Notes: generated by a model not told the origin, from the sequence alone. Positions 51,563 to 61,634 are shown, counted from the stretch's first letter. The stretch is DNA of 64,000 bases from Prevotella sp. (GCA_017619445.1 JAFZSI010000053.1:20929-84928); one strand, 5' to 3'. Numbers and translations are program-made.

Positions 51563-52357
51563 ATGGATATTACCATTTCGGGCGTAATCATTGCCATAGC
51601 CCTGCTCTTGGTGCCCATCGCCATCATTCTGCGCTTCAAGATTCCCATTGCCGAACAGGCCATGACAACCGTCGTGCGCGTGGCTATCCAGCTGACACTC
51701 GTCTGTGCCTATATTTTCTACCTCTACGAGTGGAACTCCACGTGGGTCAACCTGCTCTGGCTCGTGCTCATGGGCGGCGCAACGGCCTACGCACTGACCG
51801 CGCGCAGCAAACTGAAGCTGATGCCCATGCTCATTCCCGTCGTCACGGGCGTTCTGGTGGCGGCATTCGTCGTAGGCATGATTGTCCTGTGGCCCGTCAT
51901 GCGGCTCGGCAATCCTTTCGAAACCCGATTCTTCCTCCCCATCATGGCCATGCTGCTGGCCAGCATCCTCGATGTTTGCGCCGTGGGACTGCGCCACTAT
52001 TATCACACGGCCAACGAACGCCAGCAACAATACTACTACATGCTGGGCAACAGCGCCACGCGCACCGAGGCCATCACGCCCTTCCTCCGCGAGGCTTTCG
52101 TCAAAGCTTTCACACCCCAGCTGGCCAACCTGTCGATGCTGGGCATGATAACGCTGCCCCTGTTGCTCACGTCGCTGCTCTTGGGTGGCTGGCAACCGCT
52201 GCAGGCCGTGAAAATGGTGCTGGTCATCATCTGCGCCACGCTCGCGGCATCGTCCCTGGCCCTGCTCATCACACTGTTCGTATCCAACACCTACCTGTTT
52301 GACAAGCACAACCGCATGAAAAACGTCTTGCAGAGCCAAACGCCAAAAGAAGAATAG
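51563..52357 (+). CDS. ABC transporter permease (FetB/YbbM-like)
   Basis: A 264-residue inner membrane protein with about seven hydrophobic segments, the first being IIAIALLLVPIAIILRFKI. The blocks EQAMTTVVRVAIQLTLVCAY, NSATRTEAITPFLREAFVKA and LSMLGMITLPLLLTSLLLGG match the UPF0014/FetB family. It is cotranscribed with the ATPase gene. The motif around the TMLIPL-like stretch (GMITLPLLLTSLL) is conserved in the family. Likely a metal exporter, by analogy. Confidence 0.88.
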   Translation: MDITISGVIIAIALLLVPIAIILRFKIPIAEQAMTTVVRVAIQLTLVCAYIFYLYEWNSTWVNLLWLVLMGGATAYALTARSKLKLMPMLIPVVTGVLVAAFVVGMIVLWPVMRLGNPFETRFFLPIMAMLLASILDVCAVGLRHYYHTANERQQQYYYMLGNSATRTEAITPFLREAFVKAFTPQLANLSMLGMITLPLLLTSLLLGGWQPLQAVKMVLVIICATLAASSLALLITLFVSNTYLFDKHNRMKNVLQSQTPKEE

Positions 52358-52641
52358 CACTTCTGCACGACAACAATACGCCTTAGCGCAATAACTCTAC
52401 ACTTTAGAAAAGCCATACCACGAGTTACGTACACAAAGGCACACTTTACGATGAAATTTTCTAGAGAATTTGCGTGTAAAGTGCAGCTTTGGAAAAAGGG
52501 GGATAAACACGGCGAACACAACGGCCCGCTTTACGGTCAGATTTTCTAGAAAATTTTGATGTAACGTGCCTCGTTGGAAAACAGTCTTAAAGAAATAGAA
52601 ACATAAAAGCAAACATAGCAACAACAAAGCAAGCAACCGAC
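52358..52641. repeat. Gap with two CTAGA palindromes
   Basis: AAATTTTCTAGAGAATTT at 52454-52471 and ATTTTCTAGAAAATTTT at 52541-52557. Words CACTTTACGATG, GTGTAAAGTGCAGCTTTGG, CGCTTTACGGTCAG and GTAACGTGCCTCGTTGG surround them, as in the other blocks of this family. No gene. Confidence 0.65.
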
Positions 52642-53544
52642 ATGAGAAAAACCTGTCTCTTTATCCTGACCTGCTGCATGGCTGCCGCCCTGACGTCATG
52701 CAAGAACACCATGCTGAAATCAGGGGCCGACAACGAACAGGACGCCACCGAGTTCTTTGATGCCGAATCGGCAGATAAAGCCAACGCTACCACCACCACT
52801 GCCGAGGCCTCAACAAAAGAATCTGCAGACGCGTCTAAACCGTACAGTCAACCCGCCTACACGCAGTATGAGCTGCCTGCGCCGCTCACCGACAGGCCCG
52901 AACAAATTCTGCGCCGTGAGGGATTCACCGTCTCGTACAACAAAAAGACGAAAAACCCCAACTGGGTGGCCTGGCACCTGACCAAGAGCCACACCTACGG
53001 GCGCTACCAGCGCAGCGAGGAGATTTTCACCGAGGACATGTCGGTCAGCGCGCCGCGCGCCACCGACAACGACTACTATTCGTCGCGCTACGACCGTGGC
53101 CACATGTGCCCTGCGGGCGACAACAAATGGAGCAACACGGCCATGACCGAGAGTTTCTTGTTCACCAACGTCTGCCCGCAGAACCACGGGCTGAACAAAT
53201 ACGACTGGAACGACTTAGAGAAGCTCTGCCGCGAGTGGGCACGCGAATATGGCTCGGTTGACATTGTCTGCGGCCCCATCTACTATGGCGACGGCGAACA
53301 GAAGACCATCGGCAGGAACAGGGTGTGGGTGCCCGACGCTTTCTTCAAGGTGGTGCTCTGCCGCAAGGCAATGCCCAAGGCCATCGGGTTCATCTACAAG
53401 AACGAGGGCCGCAAACAGCTGATGGAGAATGCCGTGCGCACCGTGGATGAGGTGGAACGCATCACCGGCATCGACTTCTTCCCGGCACTGAAAGACAACG
53501 TGGAGGAGCGCGTGGAAGCCGATGCCACGCTCAGTAGGTGGTGA
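52642..53544 (+). CDS. DNA/RNA non-specific endonuclease, lipoprotein
   Basis: A 300-residue protein with a lipoprotein signal (FILTCCMAAALTSCKNT), then a Thr/Ala/Ser-rich linker to about residue 80. The NUC1-type nuclease domain shows the active site YDRGHMCPAGDNKWSNTAM (DRGH) and ESFLFTNVCPQNHGLNKYDW, with WNDLEKLCREWARE following. It degrades DNA and RNA with Mg and is probably held at the outer membrane or in the periplasm, for nutrient or DNA-defence use. It is monocistronic and bounded by repeats. Confidence 0.93.
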   Translation: MRKTCLFILTCCMAAALTSCKNTMLKSGADNEQDATEFFDAESADKANATTTTAEASTKESADASKPYSQPAYTQYELPAPLTDRPEQILRREGFTVSYNKKTKNPNWVAWHLTKSHTYGRYQRSEEIFTEDMSVSAPRATDNDYYSSRYDRGHMCPAGDNKWSNTAMTESFLFTNVCPQNHGLNKYDWNDLEKLCREWAREYGSVDIVCGPIYYGDGEQKTIGRNRVWVPDAFFKVVLCRKAMPKAIGFIYKNEGRKQLMENAVRTVDEVERITGIDFFPALKDNVEERVEADATLSRW

Positions 53545-53557
53545 TTTTTTCGGGGTT

Positions 53558-53654
53558 GCGGGGGTACGAGGGTACGGGGGTACGAGAAATGTTTTGTTAT
53601 TGGCTACACTTTTAGTAAAGCTATTCTCGTACCCCCGTACCCTCGTACCCCCGC
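53558..53654. repeat. Perfect 29-base inverted repeat with 39-base loop
   Basis: GCGGGGGTACGAGGGTACGG plus GGGTACGAG (53558-53586) is exactly complementary to 53626-53654. Each arm is itself built from GGGTACGAG/GGGTACGG words. It lies 14 bases after the nuclease stop and could work as a strong transcript-ending or stabilising hairpin. Relatives of the words occur at 14150-14180. Confidence 0.85.
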
Positions 53655-53693
53655 ACCTCCGAAAATCTTCGCAAAAAAAAAATGGTTAAAAAG

Positions 53694-53724
53694 TTGATTT
53701 TCTGAACAATAATCCGTATCTTTG
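53694..53724 (+). promoter_or_regulatory. Promoter of the Nif3-like gene
   Basis: TTG (53694-53696), exactly 20 bases, TATCTTTG (53717-53724), 25 bases before the GTG start codon. Confidence 0.8.
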
Positions 53725-53749
53725 CAGCCCGAAACAACATTTTTTCAGC

Positions 53750-54532
53750 GTGAAAGTTAAAGAGGTAATTGCTGCCCTTGAACAATTCGCGCCTCTGCCC
53801 TTGCAGGAAGGCTTCGACAATGCCGGCCTGCAACTGGGACTGACAGAAGCGTGGGAAGTGTCAGGGGCATTGTTGTGTCTGGACGTTACGGAAAACGTTT
53901 TGGACGAAGCAATCCGTAAAGATTGCAACCTGATAGTGAGCCACCATCCGCTCATCTTCCACAAGCTCAGCTGCATCAGCGGTGTTGACTTTGTGCAGCG
54001 CATTGTCATGCGGGCCATTGAGCACCATGTGGCCATCGTGTCGATGCACACCAACATGGACAATGCCCGTGGCGGTGTGAACTTCAAGATTGCTGAGAAA
54101 CTGGGGCTTGCTGAGGTGGATTTCTTCGCACAAAAGCCCGATGCCGACGCAGGCAGCGGCGTCATTGGCACATTGCCCGCGCCCATGGAGGCCTCAGAGT
54201 TCATCGCTATGCTCAAAGAAAGGTTTGCCGTTGAGTGCGTCCAGGCCAACGAACTGCTGCGCAGGCCCATAAAGCGCGTGGCTGTATGCGGCGGAGCAGG
54301 CTCGTTTCTGCTCAGCGAGGCAGAGAAGGCCGGTGCCGATGCTTTTGTGACGGGCGAGATGCACTATCACGACTTTTTCGACCATGAGCAGAAAATACAA
54401 ATCTGCGTCATAGGCCACTATCAGAGCGAACAATTCACCAACGAGCTGTTCCGCGAAATTATCGAGCGCCAGTGTCCGGGCGTGCGCTGTGAAATGACCG
54501 AAACAAACACGAATCCAATACAATATTTTTAA
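53750..54532 (+). CDS. Nif3-like dinuclear metal centre protein
   Basis: A 260-residue protein of the NIF3/YbgI (GTP cyclohydrolase I type 2-like) family. The start codon is GTG, fixed by the promoter 25 bases upstream and the frame start MKVKEVIAALEQFAPLPLQE. Metal-ligand motifs are NLIVSHHPLIFHKL, VSMHTNMDNARGGVNFKIAE and FVTGEMHYHDFFDHEQKIQI with GHYQSEQF. The family forms hexameric rings and its function is uncertain. The zinc-ribbon protein gene follows after 17 bases, as in many Bacteroidetes. Confidence 0.92.
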   Translation: MKVKEVIAALEQFAPLPLQEGFDNAGLQLGLTEAWEVSGALLCLDVTENVLDEAIRKDCNLIVSHHPLIFHKLSCISGVDFVQRIVMRAIEHHVAIVSMHTNMDNARGGVNFKIAEKLGLAEVDFFAQKPDADAGSGVIGTLPAPMEASEFIAMLKERFAVECVQANELLRRPIKRVAVCGGAGSFLLSEAEKAGADAFVTGEMHYHDFFDHEQKIQICVIGHYQSEQFTNELFREIIERQCPGVRCEMTETNTNPIQYF

Positions 54533-54549
54533 TTCATAAATCAAAAAAC

Positions 54550-55380
54550 ATGGCAAAAAAAGATCCTACCGACCTGTCGGTTGAAGAGAAACTGAAAACA
54601 CTCTATCAACTGCAAACAACGCTCTCGGGCATCGACGAGAAACGCGCCCTGAGAGGCGAACTGCCACTCGAAGTGCAAGACCTGGAGGACGAAATCGAGG
54701 GACTCACCATCCGCATCGAAAAGATTGACAACGAAATCAAAGACTTCCAGAATGCCATCGTGATGAAAAAAGGCGAGATTGAGCAGGCAAAAGCAAGCGT
54801 GGAACGCTACAAGAGCCAGCTGGAGGAAGTGAAGAACAACCGCGAGTATGACACGCTGACCAAGGAAATTGAATTCCAGCAGTTGGAGATTGAACTGTGC
54901 AACAAGAAAATCAAAGAGGCACAAGTGCGCGTGGAAGAGCGCACCCAGGACCTGGAGCAGAACAACGCCCTGATTGAGGACCGCCGCACCGCCCTGAACG
55001 AGAAGAAGAGCGAACTGGACGAAATCATGAGCGAAACGCGCGCCGAGGAAGACCGCCTGAAGGAAAAAGCCAAGGAACTGGAGGTGAAAATTGAGCCGCG
55101 CCTGCTGCAGAGCTTCAAGCGCATCCGCAAGAATGCCCGCAACGGACTGGGCATTGTGTATGTGCAGCGCGACGCCTGCGGCGGTTGCTTCAACAAGATT
55201 CCGCCCCAGCGACAGCTCGACATCAAGATGCACAAGAAAATCATCGTGTGCGAGTATTGCGGACGTATTATGATTGACCCCGAGCTGGCTGGCGTTAAGC
55301 CCGACACACCCGTGGAGGAGAAGCCCAAGCGCAAGCGCTCAATCCGCAAGAAGAAGGAAGATACTCCCGCCGAGGACTAA
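54550..55380 (+). CDS. Coiled-coil C4-type zinc ribbon protein
   Basis: A 276-residue protein. Residues about 15-200 form a long coiled coil (EDEIEGLTIRIEKIDNEIKD; LTKEIEFQQLEIELCNKKIK; RAEEDRLKEKAKELEVKIEP). Residues about 210-250 form a zinc ribbon with RDACGGCFNKIPPQ and VCEYCGRIMIDPEL (two CxxC pairs). The tail is Lys/Arg-rich. It belongs to the CT398-like group found next to Nif3 proteins; the exact role is unknown. Probably cotranscribed with the Nif3-like gene. Confidence 0.92.
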   Translation: MAKKDPTDLSVEEKLKTLYQLQTTLSGIDEKRALRGELPLEVQDLEDEIEGLTIRIEKIDNEIKDFQNAIVMKKGEIEQAKASVERYKSQLEEVKNNREYDTLTKEIEFQQLEIELCNKKIKEAQVRVEERTQDLEQNNALIEDRRTALNEKKSELDEIMSETRAEEDRLKEKAKELEVKIEPRLLQSFKRIRKNARNGLGIVYVQRDACGGCFNKIPPQRQLDIKMHKKIIVCEYCGRIMIDPELAGVKPDTPVEEKPKRKRSIRKKKEDTPAED

Positions 55381-55481
55381 TATCTTAGTTCAGAGTTACG
55401 AGTTCAGAGTTCAGAGCTATGATTACCTTTGACAGTAGAGGACTAATCGTAGCTCTGAACTCGTAGTTTGTAACTCTGAAT

Positions 55482-56066
55482 TTAAGGATTTGGCTCCGCC
55501 GCCATATCCCATTGCTGTTCCTCGTCCAAAAGTGGATAGGGAGCAGTGTGGTCTTCGAGAAAAATACGGTTAAGCGTGTATTCAAGAGCCGTGAGCGTCT
55601 GCTCGCGGCTCTTTGGTTTCAGTTCGCACTCCCACACCGTGATGCAATGCCACCCCATGGCCGCCAACTGGCGCTGCTCCTCAGCATCGCGGCGTATGTT
55701 GCGCACAATCTTGCGTGTCCAGAACTCACGGTTGGTGCGGGGAAGTCGAAAACAAGACGAATCGCGCAGCAACATATTGCTCTCGCCACTCACACCTGGC
55801 TCTAAATCCTTATCGCCACCTATGGTGTTTGAGGGAATGTCCAGATTCCCGTTCCCATGGCCATGCCAAAAACAGCCGTTCACGAAAATGCACGTGCGGT
55901 ATTTCCTGAGCACCAAGTCGGGATGGCCCGGCAAACGCGGTGAATTGAGCCGATAGCGGAAGCCACGGCTCCACAGCCACCGCCTCACAATCAGTTCCGG
56001 GCGCGTGTCGTGCGATCGTATGGCCGCCATGTTCTTGTGTCGCTGTTCAGGAGAAATCTTGTCCAT
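55482..56066 (-). CDS. vsr: Very short patch repair endonuclease Vsr
   Basis: A 194-residue T:G mismatch endonuclease; the start is MDKISPEQRHKNMAAIRSHD. Family motifs are ELIVRRWLWSRGFRYRLNS, LPGHPDLVLRKYRTCIFVNG (catalytic Asp) with CFWHGHG, and TNREFWTRKIVRNIRRDAEE. Compared with E. coli Vsr there is an extra stretch of about 28 residues between HGHG and RLPRTNREFW; similar extra residues may be common in Bacteroidetes. Vsr normally repairs deamination at 5-methylcytosine, yet no cytosine methyltransferase gene is in the window. The upstream longer frame runs into the promoter repeats and is not used. Confidence 0.9.
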   Translation of the reverse strand: MDKISPEQRHKNMAAIRSHDTRPELIVRRWLWSRGFRYRLNSPRLPGHPDLVLRKYRTCIFVNGCFWHGHGNGNLDIPSNTIGGDKDLEPGVSGESNMLLRDSSCFRLPRTNREFWTRKIVRNIRRDAEEQRQLAAMGWHCITVWECELKPKSREQTLTALEYTLNRIFLEDHTAPYPLLDEEQQWDMAAEPNP

Positions 56067-56140
56067 TACTATCCACCCCAATATTTCTACTGCAAAAATA
56101 CAAAAAAAATGGACTGCGCTCGAAAAAAAACGGAATTCTT

Positions 56141-56336
56141 TTGGTTTTCGCTCACTTAATCGTACCTTTGACTGCGTCGAAAGTACTTTCGTTCGGAAAA
56201 GCAAAGAAAAACTTGTTTTCCTTTGGCTTTTCGCTCACTTAATCGTACCTTTGACTGCGTCGAAAGTACTTTCGTTCGGAAAAACAAAGAAAAACTTGTT
56301 TTCCTTTGGCTTTTCGCTCACTTAATCGTACCTTTG
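56141..56336 (+). promoter_or_regulatory. Promoter-bearing repeats, three tandem copies upstream of the GT/SpoIID fusion
   Basis: Three copies spaced by 83 bases, with TACCTTTG at 56163-56170, 56246-56253 and 56329-56336. Copies two and three have TTTG exactly 20 bases before, giving full promoters. The third is 30 bases before the ATG at 56367 and should be the active one. The unit includes the TACCTTTGAC...GTCGAAAGTA inverted repeat, as in the copies near 7.2 and 14.5 kb. Confidence 0.8.
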
Positions 56337-56366
56337 CATACTAAATAAACTAACCCACAATCAAAC

Positions 56367-59300
56367 ATGAGAGAAAGAACCGACTGTTTTCTGCCTTGTA
56401 CAAGTATTGAGGCGATGTTGCCAACCATTGAGCAACTGAAAACAGAAAAGGCAGTGCAACATATCTGGCTGATGATGACCGAAGAAGCGGCGGCAAACGC
56501 TGAACTGCCGCCCAACTGCTCGCTGATGGTCATCGGTGACCTGCTTTCTGCACAAACCATGCTGGCCATTGCCCAAAACGCGAAGGCCGACTATACGCTC
56601 GTATGCCTGAAAGCATCGCCCCTGTCATTAGGCATGGGGGCTGTGGAGCGCATGGTTAGGGCTGCCGACTGCAGCCGCGCCGCCATGGTCTATGCTGACC
56701 GCATGGAGGACAGAGAAGGGGGAGTTCTACGCCATCCCGTCATTGATTATCAGAAGGGCAGCATTCGCGACGACTTCGATTTCGGAAGCGTCGTCTTGCT
56801 GCGCAGCCAGTGGCTGAAGGAATACAAGCCCACCGCTGACTATTGTTTTGCGGGATGGTACGACCTGAGGCTTTATCTGAGCCGCCAAGGCGAGGTTTTC
56901 CATCTGAATGAGTTTCTTTACACTGAGCAGGAAAACGACACACGAGCCAGCGGCGTGAAGCAGTTTGACTATGTGAACCCGCGCAACCGCGAGGTGCAGA
57001 TTGAAATGGAAAAGGCTGCCACAGCCCACCTGCGTGCCATAGACGCGCTCGTGGATTTCACTACTTACGTTGACCCCGACTTCAACGAGCAGCCTTTCGA
57101 TTGCGAGGCATCTGTTGTGATTCCCGTCTTTAACCGCGAACGCACGGTGGCCGATGCTGTGAAAAGCGCTCTCGCACAGAAAACCAGTTTCGCCTATAAT
57201 GTCATCGTGGTTGACAACCACTCAACCGACGGCACCACGGAGATTCTCAACGCATTGGCCGCTAAGAATCCGCAGCTGATACACATCATTCCCGAACGCC
57301 ACGACCTTGGCATCGGCGGTTGCTGGAACATGGCCATCAACGACAGCCGCTGCGGACGTTTTGCCGTGCAGTTGGACTCCGATGACCTCTATTCGTCAGC
57401 CAACACGCTTCAGCAGGTGATTAATGCCTTCTACAAGCAGCGCGCTGCAATGATTATCGGTTCCTACCGCATGTGCGACTTCGACCTGAACACACTTCCT
57501 CCAGGACTCATCGACCACGCCGAGTGGACCGATGAGAACGGCCCCAACAATGCCCTGCGCATTAATGGTCTGGGCGCACCCCGCGCATTCTTCACACCGT
57601 TGCTGCGACAGATACAGTTTCCCAATACCAGTTACGGGGAAGACTATGCCCTTGGACTGGCCTTCAGCCGCCACTATCGTATAGGACGCATTTTCAGCGA
57701 ACTGTATCTGTGCCGCCGTTGGGGAGGCAACAGCGACGCAGCCTTGTCGGTAGAGAAGATTAATGCAAACAACCTCTACAAAGACCGGCTTCGTACACTG
57801 GAAATTTCCGCACGACAGCAACTCAACGCGCGCCGCCCCTCTACGCTTTCAACGCAAGGAGACGCGCAGTCTGTGCTTCCCTCTCCCAACATGCAGGCTC
57901 TCAACCGCTTTTTCGACCGTCAACTGGAACAATGGGCACTGGCAAGGCAGAATTTCTGCAACCTGCACGACGTGGAAACACGCGAACTGGGTGACATTCT
58001 CAAAGCACAGTTCAACCCCGCGCGCATCGTATCGACAGGAGCCAGCATCAGCAAGACGGCCATTGCACAACGGCCCTGTTTCCTCTGCGCCGACAACCGG
58101 CCATCAGAACAAATGACAAAGCCGCTCGAAAAAGGGTTTGAACTGCTCGTCAATCCCTACCCCATTCTGCCACTTCACTTCACAATTCCGTCAAAGCGAC
58201 ACCAACCACAGACCATTCTGAAGAACTACGGCCAGATGCACAAGCTGCTGTCCTTATATCCAGGACTTATGGTGTTTTACAACGGGCCGAAATGTGGTGC
58301 CAGTGCTCCCGACCACGCTCACCTTCAGGCTGCCGCCAAAGGCATGGTTCCCCTGCAAGCCAGCTGGGAGCGGCTCAGCCGCAACCTGACACCCGTCATC
58401 TCGCTCAACGAGACAGATGGGCTTTGGATGATTAACGACTACGTGTGCCCGGCATTCCTCATCCGAACACGCGACACCAACAACGACGAACGGCTGTTCA
58501 ACCTCTTATACAACGCGCTGCCCCTACAGGAAGATGACACGGAGCCAATGCTCAACATCGTCAGCTGGCGACATGAAAGCGACTACCTGAGTGTGGTGTT
58601 CCCACGCAGAAAGCACCGTCCCGACTGCTATTCCGCCACTGATGAAAGCCTGCTGGTATCGCCTGGCGCAATAGACATGGCCGGGCTTCTCATCCTACCG
58701 CGCCGCACCGACTTCGATGCCATCACTGCCGAACGGGCCGAACAGATACTGCGCGAAGTGGCTCTTGACGGTGACGATGCAGCAGCAGTGGCCGAGAATG
58801 TGAAGCAGGCCTTCGCAGCGGCAAAAAACACACGCCGACTGCCTAACACACAACTGCTGAAAAGCATTTTCAACGCGAAATCGACTGCCACCCAGCTGCA
58901 TGAACCTGATGTGGCCGTGGGCATTGTCAGCGGACAAGAAATTCGTTTCACGCTCAACCATCCCTATACAGCCAAAGGCAACACGCTGACCGGCCAGCAA
59001 ACTGTGCAGTTTGCCGAAGGAAGCATTGTGTGGAATGGCAATCAGTACCGCGAACTCACATTTGTGCCAGCAATGCCCGAAGCATCATTCTCATTGGAAG
59101 ATGTTACCATCGGCATCAATTTCCATTGGCAGCGCCAGGAAACGCAAGTGTTTCAGGGAGCGCTTAAACTGGTGGTTGAGGTGGATAAGATTTGTGCCAT
59201 CAACCTGCTGCCCGTTGAACAGTATCTCACAAGTGTCATCTCCAGTGAGATGAGTGCCACATCGAGCCTCGAACTGCTCAAGGCCCATGCCGTCATCTCG

Positions 59301-60137
59301 CGCTCATGGCTGCTCGCCCAAATGGAGAAGCGCCGCCAGCTGAAAGACAGTTCCGACAGTTTCTTCTCGTTCATCAAGAAGGACGACGAGCTCATCAGAT
59401 GGTATGACCGCGAAGACCACCAGATTTTCGACGTTTGTGCCGATGACCACTGCCAACGCTACCAGGGCATCACCCGCGCACAGAACACCCATGTGGTGGA
59501 AGCCATACGTGCCACGCGCGGCCAGATACTGATGAGCGGCGACGAGATTTGCGATGCCCGATTCTCAAAATGCTGCGGCGGACGCACCGAGGAGTTCCAG
59601 TATTGTTGGGAAGACACACCCAAGCCTTACCTCATTTCGGTGGCCGACCCCTATTGCAACACCAATGACAAACAGATTATTTCGCAGGTGCTGAACGACT
59701 ACGACCAGGAAACCACCAATTTCTACACATGGACCGTGGAGTATTCCCAGCAACAGCTATCCGAGCTCATCAGTCAGCGGCTGAAAACCGATTTAGGCGA
59801 CATTCAAGACCTCGTACCCATTGAACGGGGCAAGAGCGGACGCATCTGGAAACTGCGCATCGTAGGCACCAAAGGCTCGTTCACCATCGGCAAGGAACTG
59901 GAAATACGGCGCACGCTGAGCCAAACCCATTTGCTGAGCAGCGCGTTCGATGTGGAACGCCAAGACATTGACAGCCAAGGCATTCCCAACCGCTTTGTGC
60001 TGCACGGCCACGGCTGGGGCCACGGTGTGGGCCTCTGCCAGATAGGTGCCGCTGTCATGGGCGAACAGGGTTTCAAGTACAACGAAATCCTCACCTACTA
60101 CTACCGTAATTCAGAAATCAGAAAAATCTACAAATAA
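56367..60137 (+). CDS. Large fusion: glycosyltransferase 2, HIT/GalT-like (DUF4922) and SpoIID/LytB domains
   Basis: A 1256-residue protein without a signal peptide. Residues 1 to about 235 look like a degenerate GT-A domain. Residues about 250-480 are a GT2 domain ([46 protein letters not shown] with DxD-like Asp near 336). Residues about 570-830 resemble galactose-1-phosphate uridylyltransferase/ATP adenylyltransferase folds ([28 protein letters not shown] with the His triad near 650). From about 930 a SpoIID/LytB domain follows ([46 protein letters not shown] near 1213). SpoIID domains cleave denuded glycan. ampG follows after 3 bases, pointing to peptidoglycan recycling. How one polypeptide without an export signal combines these is unclear. 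Confidence 0.88.
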   Translation: MRERTDCFLPCTSIEAMLPTIEQLKTEKAVQHIWLMMTEEAAANAELPPNCSLMVIGDLLSAQTMLAIAQNAKADYTLVCLKASPLSLGMGAVERMVRAADCSRAAMVYADRMEDREGGVLRHPVIDYQKGSIRDDFDFGSVVLLRSQWLKEYKPTADYCFAGWYDLRLYLSRQGEVFHLNEFLYTEQENDTRASGVKQFDYVNPRNREVQIEMEKAATAHLRAIDALVDFTTYVDPDFNEQPFDCEASVVIPVFNRERTVADAVKSALAQKTSFAYNVIVVDNHSTDGTTEILNALAAKNPQLIHIIPERHDLGIGGCWNMAINDSRCGRFAVQLDSDDLYSSANTLQQVINAFYKQRAAMIIGSYRMCDFDLNTLPPGLIDHAEWTDENGPNNALRINGLGAPRAFFTPLLRQIQFPNTSYGEDYALGLAFSRHYRIGRIFSELYLCRRWGGNSDAALSVEKINANNLYKDRLRTLEISARQQLNARRPSTLSTQGDAQSVLPSPNMQALNRFFDRQLEQWALARQNFCNLHDVETRELGDILKAQFNPARIVSTGASISKTAIAQRPCFLCADNRPSEQMTKPLEKGFELLVNPYPILPLHFTIPSKRHQPQTILKNYGQMHKLLSLYPGLMVFYNGPKCGASAPDHAHLQAAAKGMVPLQASWERLSRNLTPVISLNETDGLWMINDYVCPAFLIRTRDTNNDERLFNLLYNALPLQEDDTEPMLNIVSWRHESDYLSVVFPRRKHRPDCYSATDESLLVSPGAIDMAGLLILPRRTDFDAITAERAEQILREVALDGDDAAAVAENVKQAFAAAKNTRRLPNTQLLKSIFNAKSTATQLHEPDVAVGIVSGQEIRFTLNHPYTAKGNTLTGQQTVQFAEGSIVWNGNQYRELTFVPAMPEASFSLEDVTIGINFHWQRQETQVFQGALKLVVEVDKICAINLLPVEQYLTSVISSEMSATSSLELLKAHAVISRSWLLAQMEKRRQLKDSSDSFFSFIKKDDELIRWYDREDHQIFDVCADDHCQRYQGITRAQNTHVVEAIRATRGQILMSGDEICDARFSKCCGGRTEEFQYCWEDTPKPYLISVADPYCNTNDKQIISQVLNDYDQETTNFYTWTVEYSQQQLSELISQRLKTDLGDIQDLVPIERGKSGRIWKLRIVGTKGSFTIGKELEIRRTLSQTHLLSSAFDVERQDIDSQGIPNRFVLHGHGWGHGVGLCQIGAAVMGEQGFKYNEILTYYYRNSEIRKIYK

Positions 60138-60140
60138 TTC

Positions 60141-61634
60141 ATGAAAGAACTGCCCAACACCCCACAAACAGCACCCTCGCGCTCACCTTGGAGCTGGGTG
60201 CCATCACTCTATTTTGCCGAAGGTCTGCCCTACGTGGCCGTCATGACCATTTCGCTGGTGCTCTACAAACAGCTTGGCCTGAGCAATGCAGAAATCACGT
60301 TCTACACCTCGTGGCTCTACCTGCCGTGGGTCATCAAGCCCCTTTGGAGTCCCTTCATCGACCTGATGAAGACCAAACGCTGGTGGATAGTCTCCATGCA
60401 GCTGCTCATCGGTGCGGCCTTCGGAGGCGTGGCCTTCACCATACCCACCTCGTTCTGGCTGCAAGGCACACTGTTCTTCTTCTGGGTGATGGCTTTCAGC
60501 AGTGCCACGCACGATATTGCCGCCGACGGGTTCTACATGCTGGGCCTTGACCAGCACAACCAGGCTTGGTTTGTGGGCATCCGCAGCACCTTCTACCGTC
60601 TGGCCACCATCTTCGGCCAGGGCGTACTCGTGATGATTGCCGGCAACCTGCAAGTCATCTGGCGCAACAGTATCAGCCTGTCGTGGAGCCTCATGTTCTA
60701 TGGCGTGGCCGGACTGTTCATCGGCCTATGGTTGTGGCACAGTTTCATTCTGCCCCGCACGGAGTACGAGGAAAAACCGTCAGCCACCCCCGACCAGCAG
60801 GCTCAGCCGCAAATGCTTGGACTGGTGAAGGAAAACAAGTCGCACTATTACGGGAAATTAGCACTTTACACCGCCTTGTTTGCCGCCGTGGCTTTCGGAC
60901 TGGCGGCATTGCTGCCCACCGCAGGCTCATTCTTTACCTCACTATTCTATATTTATTTAGTCATTGCTTTCTTTTACACCATTTCGCCTGGTTTCCGCGC
61001 CACCATCGACACGTTTTTCACAAAGTACCCCGTCCGTATGGCGGTCATCGGCATACTCTTCATGCTGCTCTACCGTATGCCCGAAGGCCTGTTGGCAAAG
61101 GTTTCCGCGCTGTTCCTCATTGACTCGCTTCACAACGGAGGCCTCGGCCTCTCGCCCCAGGAATACGGTCTTGTGCAAGGCACCGTGGGAGTCATCGGCC
61201 TTACCCTCGGCGGCATCCTCGGCGGCATGGCCGTGGGTAAAGACGGTCTGAAGCGGTGGCTGTGGCCCATGGTCTGCGCCATCACCCTGCCCGACATTGT
61301 GTATGTCTATATGAGTTATGCCATGCCCTCAAGCCTGCTGGTCATCAACATCTGCGTGTTCTTCGAGCAGTTTGGCTACGGTTTCGGATTCACGGCCTAT
61401 ATGTTATACCTTATATATTATAGTCAGGGCGCTTTCAAGACCAGTCACTACGCCCTCTGCACAGCCTTCATGGCTCTGTCGATGATGATTCCAGGACTTT
61501 TTGCCGGCCAGTTGCAGGAGGCTGTGGGCTACAAGACGTTCTTCATCATCGTGATGGCTTGCTGCGCCATCACCTTCCTCGTGACAGCATTCCTCAAAAT
61601 TGACCCCAACTTCGGAAAGAAAGCCAAAGAATGA
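60141..61634 (+). CDS. ampG: AmpG-family MFS muropeptide permease
   Basis: A 497-residue inner membrane protein with 12 or more hydrophobic segments. WVPSLYFAEGLPYVAVMTIS and LPWVIKPLWSPFIDLMKTKR with RWWIVSMQLLIG are typical of AmpG, which imports GlcNAc-anhydroMurNAc muropeptides. FSSATHDIAADGFYM is the conserved DxAADG-like block. It begins 3 bases after the SpoIID fusion and overlaps umuD by 4 bases, so all are probably cotranscribed. The match of a glycan-cleaving domain with a muropeptide importer supports a recycling role (inference). Confidence 0.9.
   Translation: MKELPNTPQTAPSRSPWSWVPSLYFAEGLPYVAVMTISLVLYKQLGLSNAEITFYTSWLYLPWVIKPLWSPFIDLMKTKRWWIVSMQLLIGAAFGGVAFTIPTSFWLQGTLFFFWVMAFSSATHDIAADGFYMLGLDQHNQAWFVGIRSTFYRLATIFGQGVLVMIAGNLQVIWRNSISLSWSLMFYGVAGLFIGLWLWHSFILPRTEYEEKPSATPDQQAQPQMLGLVKENKSHYYGKLALYTALFAAVAFGLAALLPTAGSFFTSLFYIYLVIAFFYTISPGFRATIDTFFTKYPVRMAVIGILFMLLYRMPEGLLAKVSALFLIDSLHNGGLGLSPQEYGLVQGTVGVIGLTLGGILGGMAVGKDGLKRWLWPMVCAITLPDIVYVYMSYAMPSSLLVINICVFFEQFGYGFGFTAYMLYLIYYSQGAFKTSHYALCTAFMALSMMIPGLFAGQLQEAVGYKTFFIIVMACCAITFLVTAFLKIDPNFGKKAKE

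Noticed and set aside
51542-52360. A 272-codon minus-strand frame opposite the fetB-like gene
   Set aside because: His/Gln/Glu-rich antisense shadow of a membrane protein; the plus-strand frame has clear permease motifs.
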